34,896 nt of DNA. Origin: JADGHE01 sp035716025. GTDB taxonomy: Bacteria > Pseudomonadota > Alphaproteobacteria > Rhizobiales > Xanthobacteraceae. The DNA lies in contig DASTKH010000010.1 of NCBI GenBank assembly GCA_035716025.1, positions 1 to 34,896 of the forward strand, read 5' to 3'. The notes under the pieces were generated by a model. It had not been told where the DNA came from and ran no database searches. It saw nothing but the letters and a program-made list of their open reading frames with translations. Of this stretch, positions 16,485 through 24,499 are shown in pieces. The number at the start of each line of letters is the position of its first letter. The first letter of the stretch is position 1. The position numbers and the translations under genes were made by a program.

Positions 16485-16901
16485 CTAATCACCTTCGCCC
16501 GCGCCGACTCGGCCGGTCGTGCCATTTCTGTCACGGCGAATGCCGTGCCGCTTCCCGCCTGCACTCTTGCCGTCCCGCTGTGCGGCCAGGCGACGCACGG
16601 CGCGGCGAAAATCGTCCATCAGGCGGTCGAACGGCAGGTTCATGGCATCACGGCGCGCGACCAGCACGTAATCGTGTCCTGCCGCCAATTCAGCCGCGTC
16701 CGTACGCCGCACCACATCGCGCAAACGCCGGCGAATGCGGTTGCGTTCGACGGCCGTCCCGATCTTGCGCGAGGCGGTAAACCCGAATCGCGGCGGCCCC
16801 GTATCCGCCCGACGGCGCGCCTGCACCACGAAAGCCCGTGTCGGCACCCGCAGGCCTTTGGCCGCAGCCAGGAAATCCTCGCGCTGCCTCAGACGCTCCA
16901 T
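16485..16901 (-). CDS. rnpA: Ribonuclease P protein component
   Basis: This 138-residue basic protein supports the RNase P RNA in 5' maturation of tRNAs. The family signature RNRIRRRLRD lies at about 53-62, preceded by RFGFTASRKIGTAVE. A second conserved region is HDYVLVARRDA. The C-terminal 25 residues are Gly/Arg-rich and probably disordered. ATG 16901 follows rpmH by 27 bases, and the stop abuts the yidC start, so the three are almost certainly co-transcribed. Confidence 0.95.
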   Translation of the reverse strand: MERLRQREDFLAAAKGLRVPTRAFVVQARRRADTGPPRFGFTASRKIGTAVERNRIRRRLRDVVRRTDAAELAAGHDYVLVARRDAMNLPFDRLMDDFRRAVRRLAAQRDGKSAGGKRHGIRRDRNGTTGRVGAGEGD

Positions 16902-16928
16902 GGCGCTGCGGCGGCCACGGCTGCGTGC

Positions 16929-17063
16929 TCAGGCGCTCAGCCGTTTGCGACCGCGCGCACGGCGGGCCGCCAAGACCTTGCGGCCTCCCTTCGTCGCCAT
17001 GCGGGCGCGGAAACCGTGCCGGCGCTTGCGCACGAGCTTGCTCGGTTGGTAAGTCCGCTTCAC
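16929..17063 (-). CDS. rpmH: 50S ribosomal protein L34
   Basis: The 44-residue product has the complete L34 sequence pattern: KRTYQPSKLVRKRRHGF, then RMATKGGRKVLAARRARGR, ending KRLSA. The start is GTG at 17063, because no ATG lies between it and the conserved KRTYQPS. It heads the - strand block and is preceded by a near-consensus promoter at 17172-17201. Confidence 0.97.
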   Translation of the reverse strand: MKRTYQPSKLVRKRRHGFRARMATKGGRKVLAARRARGRKRLSA

Positions 17064-17171
17064 CCTAATGTCTCCGCTGTCGGGACTGTGCGCCGCACGC
17101 ACCGGCGTCCGCGTCCTGAAAGGCGCGAACGGCAAAGCCGCATCGGGGCCGCTGGCGCTCGAAGTTGGCGG

Positions 17172-17201
17172 CTTATACGGGAGGCAAAGCGGTGAAGTCA
17201 A
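17172..17201 (-). promoter_or_regulatory. Sigma-70 promoter of the rpmH-rnpA-yidC-engB operon
   Basis: On the - strand TTGACT (17201-17196) and TATAAG (17177-17172) are separated by 18 bases. Transcription would begin near 17165, leaving a leader of about 100 bases before GTG 17063. The rest of the 261-base gap 17064-17324 between the divergent genes shows nothing else I can support. No clear promoter for the + strand gene at 17325 was found. Confidence 0.75.
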
Positions 17202-17324
17202 TGCGATCCCGGTAGCGGGCGGATCCGTAACGGAACCGTCCCGGACGGCGAAAGGACCGCATACCTGTTTCCTTGGCGGGGGCGGCAATCCCGTCCGCCG
17301 GGCCGTCCCCGAAGCGAGGATCGC

Positions 17325-18122
17325 ATGCCTGAGAAGCCTCGCCTTTCGGCGACGCCGGAACGACGGCATCCCCTGCGGTGGGGCAAGGCGGCTGCATTGG
17401 CGCTGTTGATCGCGGGGACGGCGGTCGCCCTGGCCCTGGGATGGCACCGCGCCCTCTCGTTCGAAGCCCTCATCGACAGCCGCGCCGCGCTCGATGGCTT
17501 CGTCACCCGGCACTTCGCCCTCGCCCTCGCCGCCTATGTGGCGGCCTATATAGGTGCAGTGGCCCTTTCGGTTCCGGGGGCCGTTTGGCTCACCATCGCC
17601 GGCGGTGTCTTGTTCGGGTGGCTTCTGGGCGGCCTCGCGGCCGCGGCCGGAGCGACGGTAGGGGCGACGCTCGTGTTTCTCGTGGCGCGCTATGCTCTGC
17701 ACGACTTCGTCCAGGACCGGCTCGGCCCCAGGCTTGCCGCCGTTTCGGCCGGATTCCGCGCCAACGCTTTCTCGTATCTGTTGTTCTTGCGCCTGGTCCC
17801 GGCTTTTCCCTTCTTTCTCGTCAATCTGGCGCCCGCGCTCGCCGGTGTTTCCGCGCGCACTTTCGTGGCGGCGACCGCCATCGGCATTTTGCCGGCGACC
17901 TTCGCCTTCGCCTCCTTCGGAGCCGGGCTGGACAGCGCGATCGCCGTCCAGCAGGCCTCCTACGAAAAATGCCTCGCAGCCGGGCGCGACGGCTGCCGCT
18001 TGCAGTTCGACCCCGGAGCTGCCCTCACGCCGCAACTTCTGGCGGGGCTGCTCGCGCTTGGCCTGCTCGCGCTGGTTCCGGTCGGCGTCCGACGCTGGCG
18101 CACGCGCCGGCAGGGGGCATGA
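17325..18122 (+). CDS. TVP38/TMEM64-type (VTT domain) membrane protein
   Basis: This 265-residue integral membrane protein has the VTT/DedA-superfamily pattern: GGVLFGWLLGGLAAAAGATV with GATLVFLVAR, then LLFLRLVPAFPFFLVNLAPA and a final long helix. An N-terminal helix is near residues 25-42 and a C-terminal one near 228-248. DedA/VTT proteins are linked to lipid scrambling or proton-dependent transport; the substrate is unknown. ATG 17325 follows AGCGAGGA. The last four bases overlap the start of the flavoprotein gene (ATGA), so the two are probably translated together. Pairs of this kind occur in several bacterial lineages. Confidence 0.85.
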   Translation: MPEKPRLSATPERRHPLRWGKAAALALLIAGTAVALALGWHRALSFEALIDSRAALDGFVTRHFALALAAYVAAYIGAVALSVPGAVWLTIAGGVLFGWLLGGLAAAAGATVGATLVFLVARYALHDFVQDRLGPRLAAVSAGFRANAFSYLLFLRLVPAFPFFLVNLAPALAGVSARTFVAATAIGILPATFAFASFGAGLDSAIAVQQASYEKCLAAGRDGCRLQFDPGAALTPQLLAGLLALGLLALVPVGVRRWRTRRQGA

Positions 18123-19588
18123 GCAAGCCAAATCGAAAGCAACCGGTTGAAGGACGCATGGCCGAGCTTCTCACTCCCGACATCTGCGTCATCGGCGCAG
18201 GATCCGGCGGCCTGTCGGTCGCCGCCGGCGCGGCGGCCTTCGGCGTTCCGGTCGTACTCATCGAGCGCGACAAGATGGGCGGCGACTGCCTCAACTCCGG
18301 TTGCGTGCCCTCGAAGGCGCTGCTCGCCGCCGCCAAACGCGCGCACGCGCTCGCGGACGCCCCGCGCTTCGGCATCAAGCCGCAGCGCACGAAGATCGAC
18401 TTTCTTGACGCCCATGCGCATGTCGAGAGTGCGATCCGGGCGATCGCCCCGAACGATTCGAAGGAACGCTTCGCCGGTCTCGGCGTGCAGGTGATCGCCG
18501 GCACGGCGCAGTTTCGCGACCGCCGCACCGTCACGGTCGGCGAGCGCATTGAAATCCGCGCCCGCCGCTTCGTCATCGCCACGGGGTCGCGCCCGGCGGT
18601 GCCGGCGATACCCGGTCTTGCCGACTGCCCCTATCTGACGAACGAAACCATCTTCGACCTCACCCAGTGCCCGAAGCATCTGCTGATCATCGGGGCCGGG
18701 CCGGTGGGGCTCGAAATGGCGCAGGCGCATCGCCGCCTCGGCGCCGAAGTGACGGTGCTGGAAGCTGCGCAACCGTTCCCGCGAAGCGACCCCGAATGCG
18801 CGGCGGTTGTGCTCGACCAATTGGCCCGCGAGGGCATCGCGATCCGGTCGGGCGTCAAGATCGCCCGCATCGAGCGGGCGCGCCCCCGCGTGCGGGTCGT
18901 GCTCGCCGGGGTGACCGGCGAGGAGATCATCGAAGGCTCCCACCTGCTCATTGCCGCGGGGCGCAAGCCCAATATCGAAGACCTCAATCTCGAGGCCGCC
19001 GGCATCGCCTACGAAACGCACGGCATCCGCGTGAATCGACGGCTCAAGACCACGAACCGGAAGGTCTATGCGATCGGAGACGTCGTGCTCGGCGGATTGC
19101 AGTTCACGCATGTCGCGAACTACCACGCGGGCCTCGTCTTGCGGAACGCCTTGTTCCGCCTGCCGGTCGATGCGAACGGCGGTGTTATCCCGCAGGTCGT
19201 CTACACGGATCCGGAACTGGCGCAGGTGGGCCTCGGCGAAGACGAAGCGCGCAAGAAGCATGCCGCGATCCGAGTGCTGCGCTGGCCCTATGCCGAAAAC
19301 GACCGGGCCCAGACCGAAGGCGAAACCGAAGGCCACATCAAGCTGGTGACGGACAAACGCGGCCGCATCCTCGGGGCGACCATCGTGGGGCCCGAGGCCG
19401 GCGAACTCATCACCCTCTGGACGCTTGCAATCGCTCAGAAACTGACGGTTCGGGCCTTTCTCGACACGGTATTTCCCTACCCGACGCGCGGAGAGATCGG
19501 CAAGCGCGCCGCGGTAAGTTTCTATACGCCGCGTTTGACCGCCCCGTGGACTAGACGCATCATAGATCTGCTGCGCCGTTTCGGATGA
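18119..19588 (+). CDS. FAD-dependent pyridine-nucleotide disulfide oxidoreductase, mercuric-reductase/lipoamide-dehydrogenase-like
   Basis: This 489-residue flavoprotein has an FAD loop GAGSGG (26-31), a redox pair Cys57-Cys62 in GGDCLNSGCVPSK, an NAD(P) loop GAGPVGLEMAQAHRRLG and a second FAD contact YAIGDV. The C-terminal dimer domain is complete. At the place where lipoamide dehydrogenase has HxHPTxxE, this protein has FPYPTRGE: both His positions are Phe452 and Tyr454 while Glu459 is kept. The N-terminal Cys pair of many MerA heavy-metal domains is absent. It is therefore neither a standard E3 nor a standard MerA. The substrate is unknown; an electron carrier linked to the membrane partner is a guess. 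ATG 18119 overlaps the previous stop; ATG 18158 is an alternative start. Confidence 0.88.
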   Translation: MSKPNRKQPVEGRMAELLTPDICVIGAGSGGLSVAAGAAAFGVPVVLIERDKMGGDCLNSGCVPSKALLAAAKRAHALADAPRFGIKPQRTKIDFLDAHAHVESAIRAIAPNDSKERFAGLGVQVIAGTAQFRDRRTVTVGERIEIRARRFVIATGSRPAVPAIPGLADCPYLTNETIFDLTQCPKHLLIIGAGPVGLEMAQAHRRLGAEVTVLEAAQPFPRSDPECAAVVLDQLAREGIAIRSGVKIARIERARPRVRVVLAGVTGEEIIEGSHLLIAAGRKPNIEDLNLEAAGIAYETHGIRVNRRLKTTNRKVYAIGDVVLGGLQFTHVANYHAGLVLRNALFRLPVDANGGVIPQVVYTDPELAQVGLGEDEARKKHAAIRVLRWPYAENDRAQTEGETEGHIKLVTDKRGRILGATIVGPEAGELITLWTLAIAQKLTVRAFLDTVFPYPTRGEIGKRAAVSFYTPRLTAPWTRRIIDLLRRFG

Positions 19589-19613
19589 GCGCGGCGCGGA
19601 GGAGGCGCGTTTG

Positions 19614-21101
19614 ATGGGACAAGCGCCGGCGCGCATGCGCGACCGCATCGGCCTGCCGACCCTGTTCGGACTGTCCGGAAAGCTCCTGGTGCTCACGATC
19701 CTGTTCGTGATGCTCACGGGCGTCCTCGTCTATGTCCCGACGATCGCGAATTTCCGCCTCGCTTGGCTGCAGGACCGGCTCGCCGCCGCTCATACGGCCG
19801 CGCTGGTTCTCGAAGCGGCGCCGAGCGGCATGGTGCCGGAGAGCCTGAGCCACGACATTCTCGACAGCGTGGGCGCCAGGGCCGTGGCCTTGAAGAAGGG
19901 CCAGCAACGCCGGCTTCTGGCCATGGCCGATCCGCTGCCCCAGGTGGTGCAGGACATCGACGTGCGCTCTGTGTCCTGGTTCCAGGCCGTCTACGACGCC
20001 TTCGAGACCCTGATTCACGACGACAACGACATCATTCGCGTCGTCGGTCCGGGACCGGTGGGAGCCGATTTCGTCGAAATCGTCGTCGAGGAAGGGCCGC
20101 TGCGACAAGCGATGATGGATTTCTCCATCAACGTCCTGCTGCTCACCCTCTTCATCTCGACGGCGAGCGCCGCGCTGGTGTTCCTGTCGCTGAACTACCT
20201 GTTTGTGCGGCCGATGCGCCATATCACCGCGGAGATGGTGGCGTTCCGACGCGAGCCCGAGAACCCGGCGCGGATTCTGGCGCCCTCCGAGCGGCGCGAC
20301 GAGATCGGCGTCGCCGAGCGCGAACTGTCCGCCATGCAGCAGGATCTCGTCTCCATGCTCAACCAGAAGAGCCGGCTCGCCGCGCTCGGTTTGGCGGTTT
20401 CGAAGGTGAGTCACGATCTGCGCGGCCTGCTCGCTTCCGCGCAGCTTGCCTCCGATCATCTTTCCGGCTCGCCCGATCCGACGGTGCAGCGCTTCGCGCC
20501 GAAGTTGATGCGCGCCCTGGAGCGCGCCATCGATTTCTGCCAGTCGACGCTCGCCTACGGCCGGGCGCAGGAGCCGGCGCCCGATCGGCGCATGATTCTG
20601 CTCGAGCCGCTCGTCGAAGAGGTGCGGGAAACGCTCGGCCTCGGACCCGAATCCGCGATCCGCTGGGTGAGCGCGATCGAACGCGGGCTGCGCGTCGACG
20701 CCGATCAGGATCAGCTCTTCCGTATCCTCATGAATCTCGGACGTAACGCCATGCAGGCGCTGGAGGCACGCGCCCCCAACGATCCCGCGCGCGACCAGAT
20801 CCGGGTCACCGGCCGCCGCGAAGGGGCCGTGGTCGTGATCGAAGTTGCCGATACCGGCCCGGGCGTGAGCCCGAAAGCGCGCGAGCACCTGTTCGAAGCC
20901 TTCCAGGGCTCGACCACCGCGGGCGGCACCGGTTTGGGGCTCGCCATCGCGGCTGAACTGGTGCAGGCCCATGCCGGTGACATTCATCTTGTGGACGGCA
21001 CGATTGGGGCGACCTTCCACATCACCCTTCCCGATCGTGCCGTGGAGCTCGGGGCCCGGCGCCGGGCCAAGGCCTCGCAGGCGAAATGGCGCCGTGCCTG
21101 A
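19614..21101 (+). CDS. Membrane sensor histidine kinase (orphan)
   Basis: This 495-residue two-component sensor has a first membrane helix at about 22-42 (LLVLTILFVMLTGVLVYV), a periplasmic sensor of about 125 residues and a second helix at about 170-195. A HAMP-like linker leads to the H box with His267 in KVSHDLRG. The kinase domain has the N box NLGRNAMQAL, the G1 box DTGPGV, the F box LFEAFQGS and the G2 box GGTGLGLAIA. ATG 19614 follows GGAGGAGG; TTG 19611 is a possible alternative. No response-regulator gene is in the window, so its partner is elsewhere. The same-strand neighbours and short gaps (25 and 64 bases) suggest co-transcription with the flavoprotein and the PKS. Confidence 0.93.
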   Translation: MGQAPARMRDRIGLPTLFGLSGKLLVLTILFVMLTGVLVYVPTIANFRLAWLQDRLAAAHTAALVLEAAPSGMVPESLSHDILDSVGARAVALKKGQQRRLLAMADPLPQVVQDIDVRSVSWFQAVYDAFETLIHDDNDIIRVVGPGPVGADFVEIVVEEGPLRQAMMDFSINVLLLTLFISTASAALVFLSLNYLFVRPMRHITAEMVAFRREPENPARILAPSERRDEIGVAERELSAMQQDLVSMLNQKSRLAALGLAVSKVSHDLRGLLASAQLASDHLSGSPDPTVQRFAPKLMRALERAIDFCQSTLAYGRAQEPAPDRRMILLEPLVEEVRETLGLGPESAIRWVSAIERGLRVDADQDQLFRILMNLGRNAMQALEARAPNDPARDQIRVTGRREGAVVVIEVADTGPGVSPKAREHLFEAFQGSTTAGGTGLGLAIAAELVQAHAGDIHLVDGTIGATFHITLPDRAVELGARRRAKASQAKWRRA

Positions 21102-21165
21102 CGCCCTGGAAATCGAACGCCTTGGGCGGTGTTCTATCAATGTGAATGTTGAGATCGCACGGCAG

Positions 21166-22239
21166 ATGCCTTGGCGCGCCCGGGTCGCGCCCGTTGCGCT
21201 TGTCTCGTTGGCGACCGCGGTGCCCCCTCACGCCGTCGATCAGGACTATGTGGCGCGGCGCGCGCGCGAGATCTATGCGCCGACGCTCGCCCGCCATCCG
21301 GGGCTGATCGACGTTTTCGCGCACACCGGCATCAAGCGGCGCTTCGCCGCCTGCCCCCTCGACTGGTACGAGCGCGAACACGGCTGGCCGGAGCGCAACG
21401 CCGCCTATCTCGCGGCGGCCGGCGCACTCTATCGCGAAGTTACGGGCGCCGCACTGCGCCAAGCCGGCCTCTCCGCCCGCGACATCGACACGGTGGTCAC
21501 CGTCTCCTCGACGGGAATCGCGACGCCGAGCCTCGAGGCGCGGCTTTCGAAGGACATCGGCTTTCGCGCGGATATTGGGCGCGTTCCGGTCTTCGGCCTC
21601 GGCTGCGCGGGCGGCGTGACGGGCCTTTCGCTCGCCGCCAAGCTCGCCCGCACGCAGCCGCGGAGCAATGTGCTGTTCGTCGCGCTCGAACTCTGCACGC
21701 TCGCGTTCCGCCGAGACCGCATCGACAAGGCCGGACTCGTGGCGACCGCCTTGTTCGGCGACGGAGCCGCCGCCGCCGTGCTGCGCGCCGGGGACGCTCC
21801 CGGATCACTTGCGCGTATCGGGCCCGGCTACGAGCACCAGTGGCCGGACACGCTCGACATCATGGGCTGGTCCATCGATCCGTTCGGCTTCGGAGTCATT
21901 CTCTCTGCGGACCTGCCGCGTTTCGTGGAGCAGCAACTCGCCGCACCTGCCGCCTCTTTTCTGGCAGCGGCGGGGCTCGCGGCCGGCGCAACGCGGTTCG
22001 TCTGCCATCCCGGCGGCACGAAGATCGTGGCGGCGCTCGAGCGTGCGCTCGGATTTCCTCCCGGCACGCTCGAGGAGGAACGCGCGGTGCTGCGCGATTG
22101 CGGCAATATGTCGGCGCCGACGGTGCTGTTCGTGCTCGAACGCACCCTGCGACGGCGGATCGAGGGACCGGTGGCGCTCGCCGCGCTCGGGCCCGGATTC
22201 ACGGCAAGCTTCCTTGCGCTCGAAGCGCGCGGGAAATGA
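21166..22239 (+). CDS. Type III polyketide synthase (chalcone-synthase-like)
   Basis: This 357-residue condensing enzyme has the full Cys-His-Asn triad: Cys147 in FGLGCAGGVTGL, His281 in FVCHPGGTKI and Asn314 in CGNMSAPTVLF. The closing motif GPGFTASFLAL matches the family GPG loop. Bacterial type III synthases extend fatty-acyl-CoA with malonyl-CoA to alkylpyrones or alkylresorcinols. The start ATG 21166 gives the normal family length but has no clear Shine-Dalgarno; the frame is open upstream. An ICMT-like methyltransferase gene starts 6 bases after the stop. This is the same pairing as Bacillus BpsA/BpsB, in which the partner O-methylates the pyrone. The actual product here is inferred. 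Confidence 0.93.
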   Translation: MPWRARVAPVALVSLATAVPPHAVDQDYVARRAREIYAPTLARHPGLIDVFAHTGIKRRFAACPLDWYEREHGWPERNAAYLAAAGALYREVTGAALRQAGLSARDIDTVVTVSSTGIATPSLEARLSKDIGFRADIGRVPVFGLGCAGGVTGLSLAAKLARTQPRSNVLFVALELCTLAFRRDRIDKAGLVATALFGDGAAAAVLRAGDAPGSLARIGPGYEHQWPDTLDIMGWSIDPFGFGVILSADLPRFVEQQLAAPAASFLAAAGLAAGATRFVCHPGGTKIVAALERALGFPPGTLEEERAVLRDCGNMSAPTVLFVLERTLRRRIEGPVALAALGPGFTASFLALEARGK

Positions 22240-22245
22240 GAGGCG

Positions 22246-22794
22246 ATGTTCGAGGGCGCCTGGCTTATCGCTTTCGTCACGCTGCAGCGGGCAGCCGAGC
22301 TCGTCTATGCGGAACGCAACACGCGGCGCCTGCGCGCCCGCGGCGGCGTCGAGTTCGGGCAATCGCATTATCCGCTCATGGTCGCGTTCCACGCCGCTTG
22401 GCTCGCGGGCCTCTGGTGGTTCGGCGCAACCCGACCGGTGGTTCCAGGCTTTCTTGCCGTGTTCGTGCTCCTGCAGGGACTGCGCGCCTGGGTGATCGCG
22501 AGCCTCGGCGAACGCTGGACGACCCGCATCGTCGTTCTGCCCGGCGCGCCGCTCGTGCGGCGCGGTCCCTACCGGCGCCTACGGCATCCGAACTACATCA
22601 TCGTCGCGCTGGAAATCGCCGTGGTCCCACTGGCGGTCGGCCTGCCGGTCTTCGCGGCGCTTTTCTCGATCGCGCAGATCCCGCTGCTGATTTACCGGAT
22701 GGCCGTCGAAAGCGCTGCCCTCGCCTGGGCCACGCAGACGGATGCGCCCGCGGGCGCCGCGCCCGAATGGCCCGGCCGACTCGCAGGGCAGTGA
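22246..22794 (+). CDS. Isoprenylcysteine carboxyl methyltransferase (ICMT)-family membrane methyltransferase
   Basis: This 182-residue membrane protein has about four to five helices and the family signature GPYRRLRHPNYIIVALE near residues 105-121, which forms the S-adenosylmethionine site. GAGAGG precedes ATG 22246. Prenylated proteins are not the expected substrate in bacteria. Directly downstream of a type III PKS it most likely methylates the hydroxyl of an alkylpyrone or alkylresorcinol, as BpsB does in Bacillus. It is the last gene of the + strand run, facing lysK with a 29-base gap. Confidence 0.9.
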   Translation: MFEGAWLIAFVTLQRAAELVYAERNTRRLRARGGVEFGQSHYPLMVAFHAAWLAGLWWFGATRPVVPGFLAVFVLLQGLRAWVIASLGERWTTRIVVLPGAPLVRRGPYRRLRHPNYIIVALEIAVVPLAVGLPVFAALFSIAQIPLLIYRMAVESAALAWATQTDAPAGAAPEWPGRLAGQ

Positions 22795-22823
22795 ACGGGT
22801 CTTTCAGCGTCCACACGCCCGCG

Positions 22824-24458
22824 TCAAGCCGAGCGCGCAAGCGCGCCGTCGATCATGTCGACCGTGTTCTGAAGTCCGTAGATCGCCACGAAAGAGCCGA
22901 AGCGCGGGCCTTTCTCCTGGCCCAGCAGCACCTGGTAGAGCAGGTTGAACCATTCCAGAGACACGCCCGGCTTGCCGTCCTTCGCCTTTTTCTTCTCGTC
23001 GAGAAAAGGCTCGCGCCGACCGATCTCGTAGACGACCTCCTGGATCTGCTCCGCGCTCGCGTCGGGCGGAAGCTGCGCGAGCGCATCGCGCAGATCAAGC
23101 AAGGCCGCGCGCTCCGTTTCCGTGGGTTCGCGGAAATTCTTGGTCGGCAGCACGAAGTCGCGGAAATAATGGATCGCATAGCCCACGAGCGCGTCAAGCT
23201 TCGGATGCGTCTGCGGCGTCACATCCGGCCGGTAGCGGCGGATGAAGCCCCACAAAGTCTCGGCGTTCTCCGCATTCGAGGTGGAAACGAGCGTCAGCAG
23301 CATGGAGAACGGAATGGGCGCCTCAGGCGGCGGCGGGTTGCCGGCGTGGATGTGCCACACGGGATTGCTGAGCCGCGCCCGGGGGTCCTGCCGCCGATAA
23401 GCCTCAAGCAACTGCTGATATTCGTCGACCTGGCGGGGAATCACGTCGAAATAGAGCCGCTTTGCGGCCTTCGGTTCGCGGTACATGAAAAGCGACAGCG
23501 ACTCCGGGCTCGCATAACGCAGCCATTCCTCGATCGTCAGGCCGTTCCCTTTCGACTTCGAAATTTTTTGGCCCTTTTCGTCGAGGAACAGTTCGTAGTT
23601 GAAGCCCTCCGGCGGCGTGCCGCCGAGCACGCGGCAGATTTCCCCCGAGAGTTTGACCGAATCGATCAGGTCCTTGCCGGCCATCTCGTAATCGACGCCG
23701 AGCGCAAACCAGCGCATTGCCCAGTCCGGCTTCCATTGCAGCTTGCAGCGGCCGCCGGTGACCGGCGTCGTGATCGCCTCCCTGCTCTCGGGATGCTCAT
23801 AAGTGATGGTACCGGCCTGCGCATCGTGGGCGATGACCGGCACCTGCAGCACGATGCCGGTCTCCGGATCGATCGGCAGGAACGGCGAATAGGTTGCCGC
23901 CCGCTCCTCCCGCAGCGACGGCAACATGATCGCCATCACCGTATCGAAACACGCCAGCATCCGCAGAAGGGCGGCGTCGAAGCGGCCGGACGTGTAGCAT
24001 TCGGTCGACGACAGGAACTCGTAGTCGAACCCGAACTGGTCAAGAAAGGTGCGCAGCCGCGCATTGTTGTGCTCGCCGAAGCTCGGATGCGTGCCGAACG
24101 GATCGGGAATGCGCGTGAGCGGCTTGCCGAGATGGCGGGCGAGCATTTCTCGGTTCGGCACATTGTCGGGCACTTTGCGCAGCCCGTCCATGTCGTCCGA
24201 GAAGGCGATGAGCCGGGTCTTGACCGTATCGCCCGTGAGCACGCGAAAAGCGTGCCGCACCATCGTGGTGCGGGCCACTTCCCCAAAGGTGCCGATATGC
24301 GGCAGGCCCGAGGGCCCGTAGCCGGTCTCGAAAATCACCGTGTCCTTGGGCTGGCGCGCAAGGCGGGCGACGATCTTGCGGGCCTCCTCGAAGGGCCACG
24401 CATGGGATTGCTCGGCGAGGGCGCGCAGGTCCTCGGCATCGACGGCGGTTTGTTGCAT
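22824..24458 (-). CDS. lysK: Lysyl-tRNA synthetase, class I
   Basis: This 544-residue class I synthetase attaches lysine to tRNA-Lys. The HIGH-type motif reads GPSGLPHIGTFGEV (His54-Thr57) and the KMSKS-type motif reads KISKSKG (298-304). Other family blocks are FSDDMDGLRKVPDN and LQWKPDWAMRW. The protein is unrelated to the class II LysS/LysU fold; class I LysK is normal in alphaproteobacteria and archaea. ATG 24458 is chosen because GAAGGGG lies just before it; ATG 24470 would add four residues and lacks a site. The frame is open far upstream through the next gene, but that part is not coding in this frame. Confidence 0.97.
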   Translation of the reverse strand: MQQTAVDAEDLRALAEQSHAWPFEEARKIVARLARQPKDTVIFETGYGPSGLPHIGTFGEVARTTMVRHAFRVLTGDTVKTRLIAFSDDMDGLRKVPDNVPNREMLARHLGKPLTRIPDPFGTHPSFGEHNNARLRTFLDQFGFDYEFLSSTECYTSGRFDAALLRMLACFDTVMAIMLPSLREERAATYSPFLPIDPETGIVLQVPVIAHDAQAGTITYEHPESREAITTPVTGGRCKLQWKPDWAMRWFALGVDYEMAGKDLIDSVKLSGEICRVLGGTPPEGFNYELFLDEKGQKISKSKGNGLTIEEWLRYASPESLSLFMYREPKAAKRLYFDVIPRQVDEYQQLLEAYRRQDPRARLSNPVWHIHAGNPPPPEAPIPFSMLLTLVSTSNAENAETLWGFIRRYRPDVTPQTHPKLDALVGYAIHYFRDFVLPTKNFREPTETERAALLDLRDALAQLPPDASAEQIQEVVYEIGRREPFLDEKKKAKDGKPGVSLEWFNLLYQVLLGQEKGPRFGSFVAIYGLQNTVDMIDGALARSA

Positions 24459-24499
24459 GGGCCCCTTCATGCGGTTGCACGCGCCCGACGTCAACGTGC

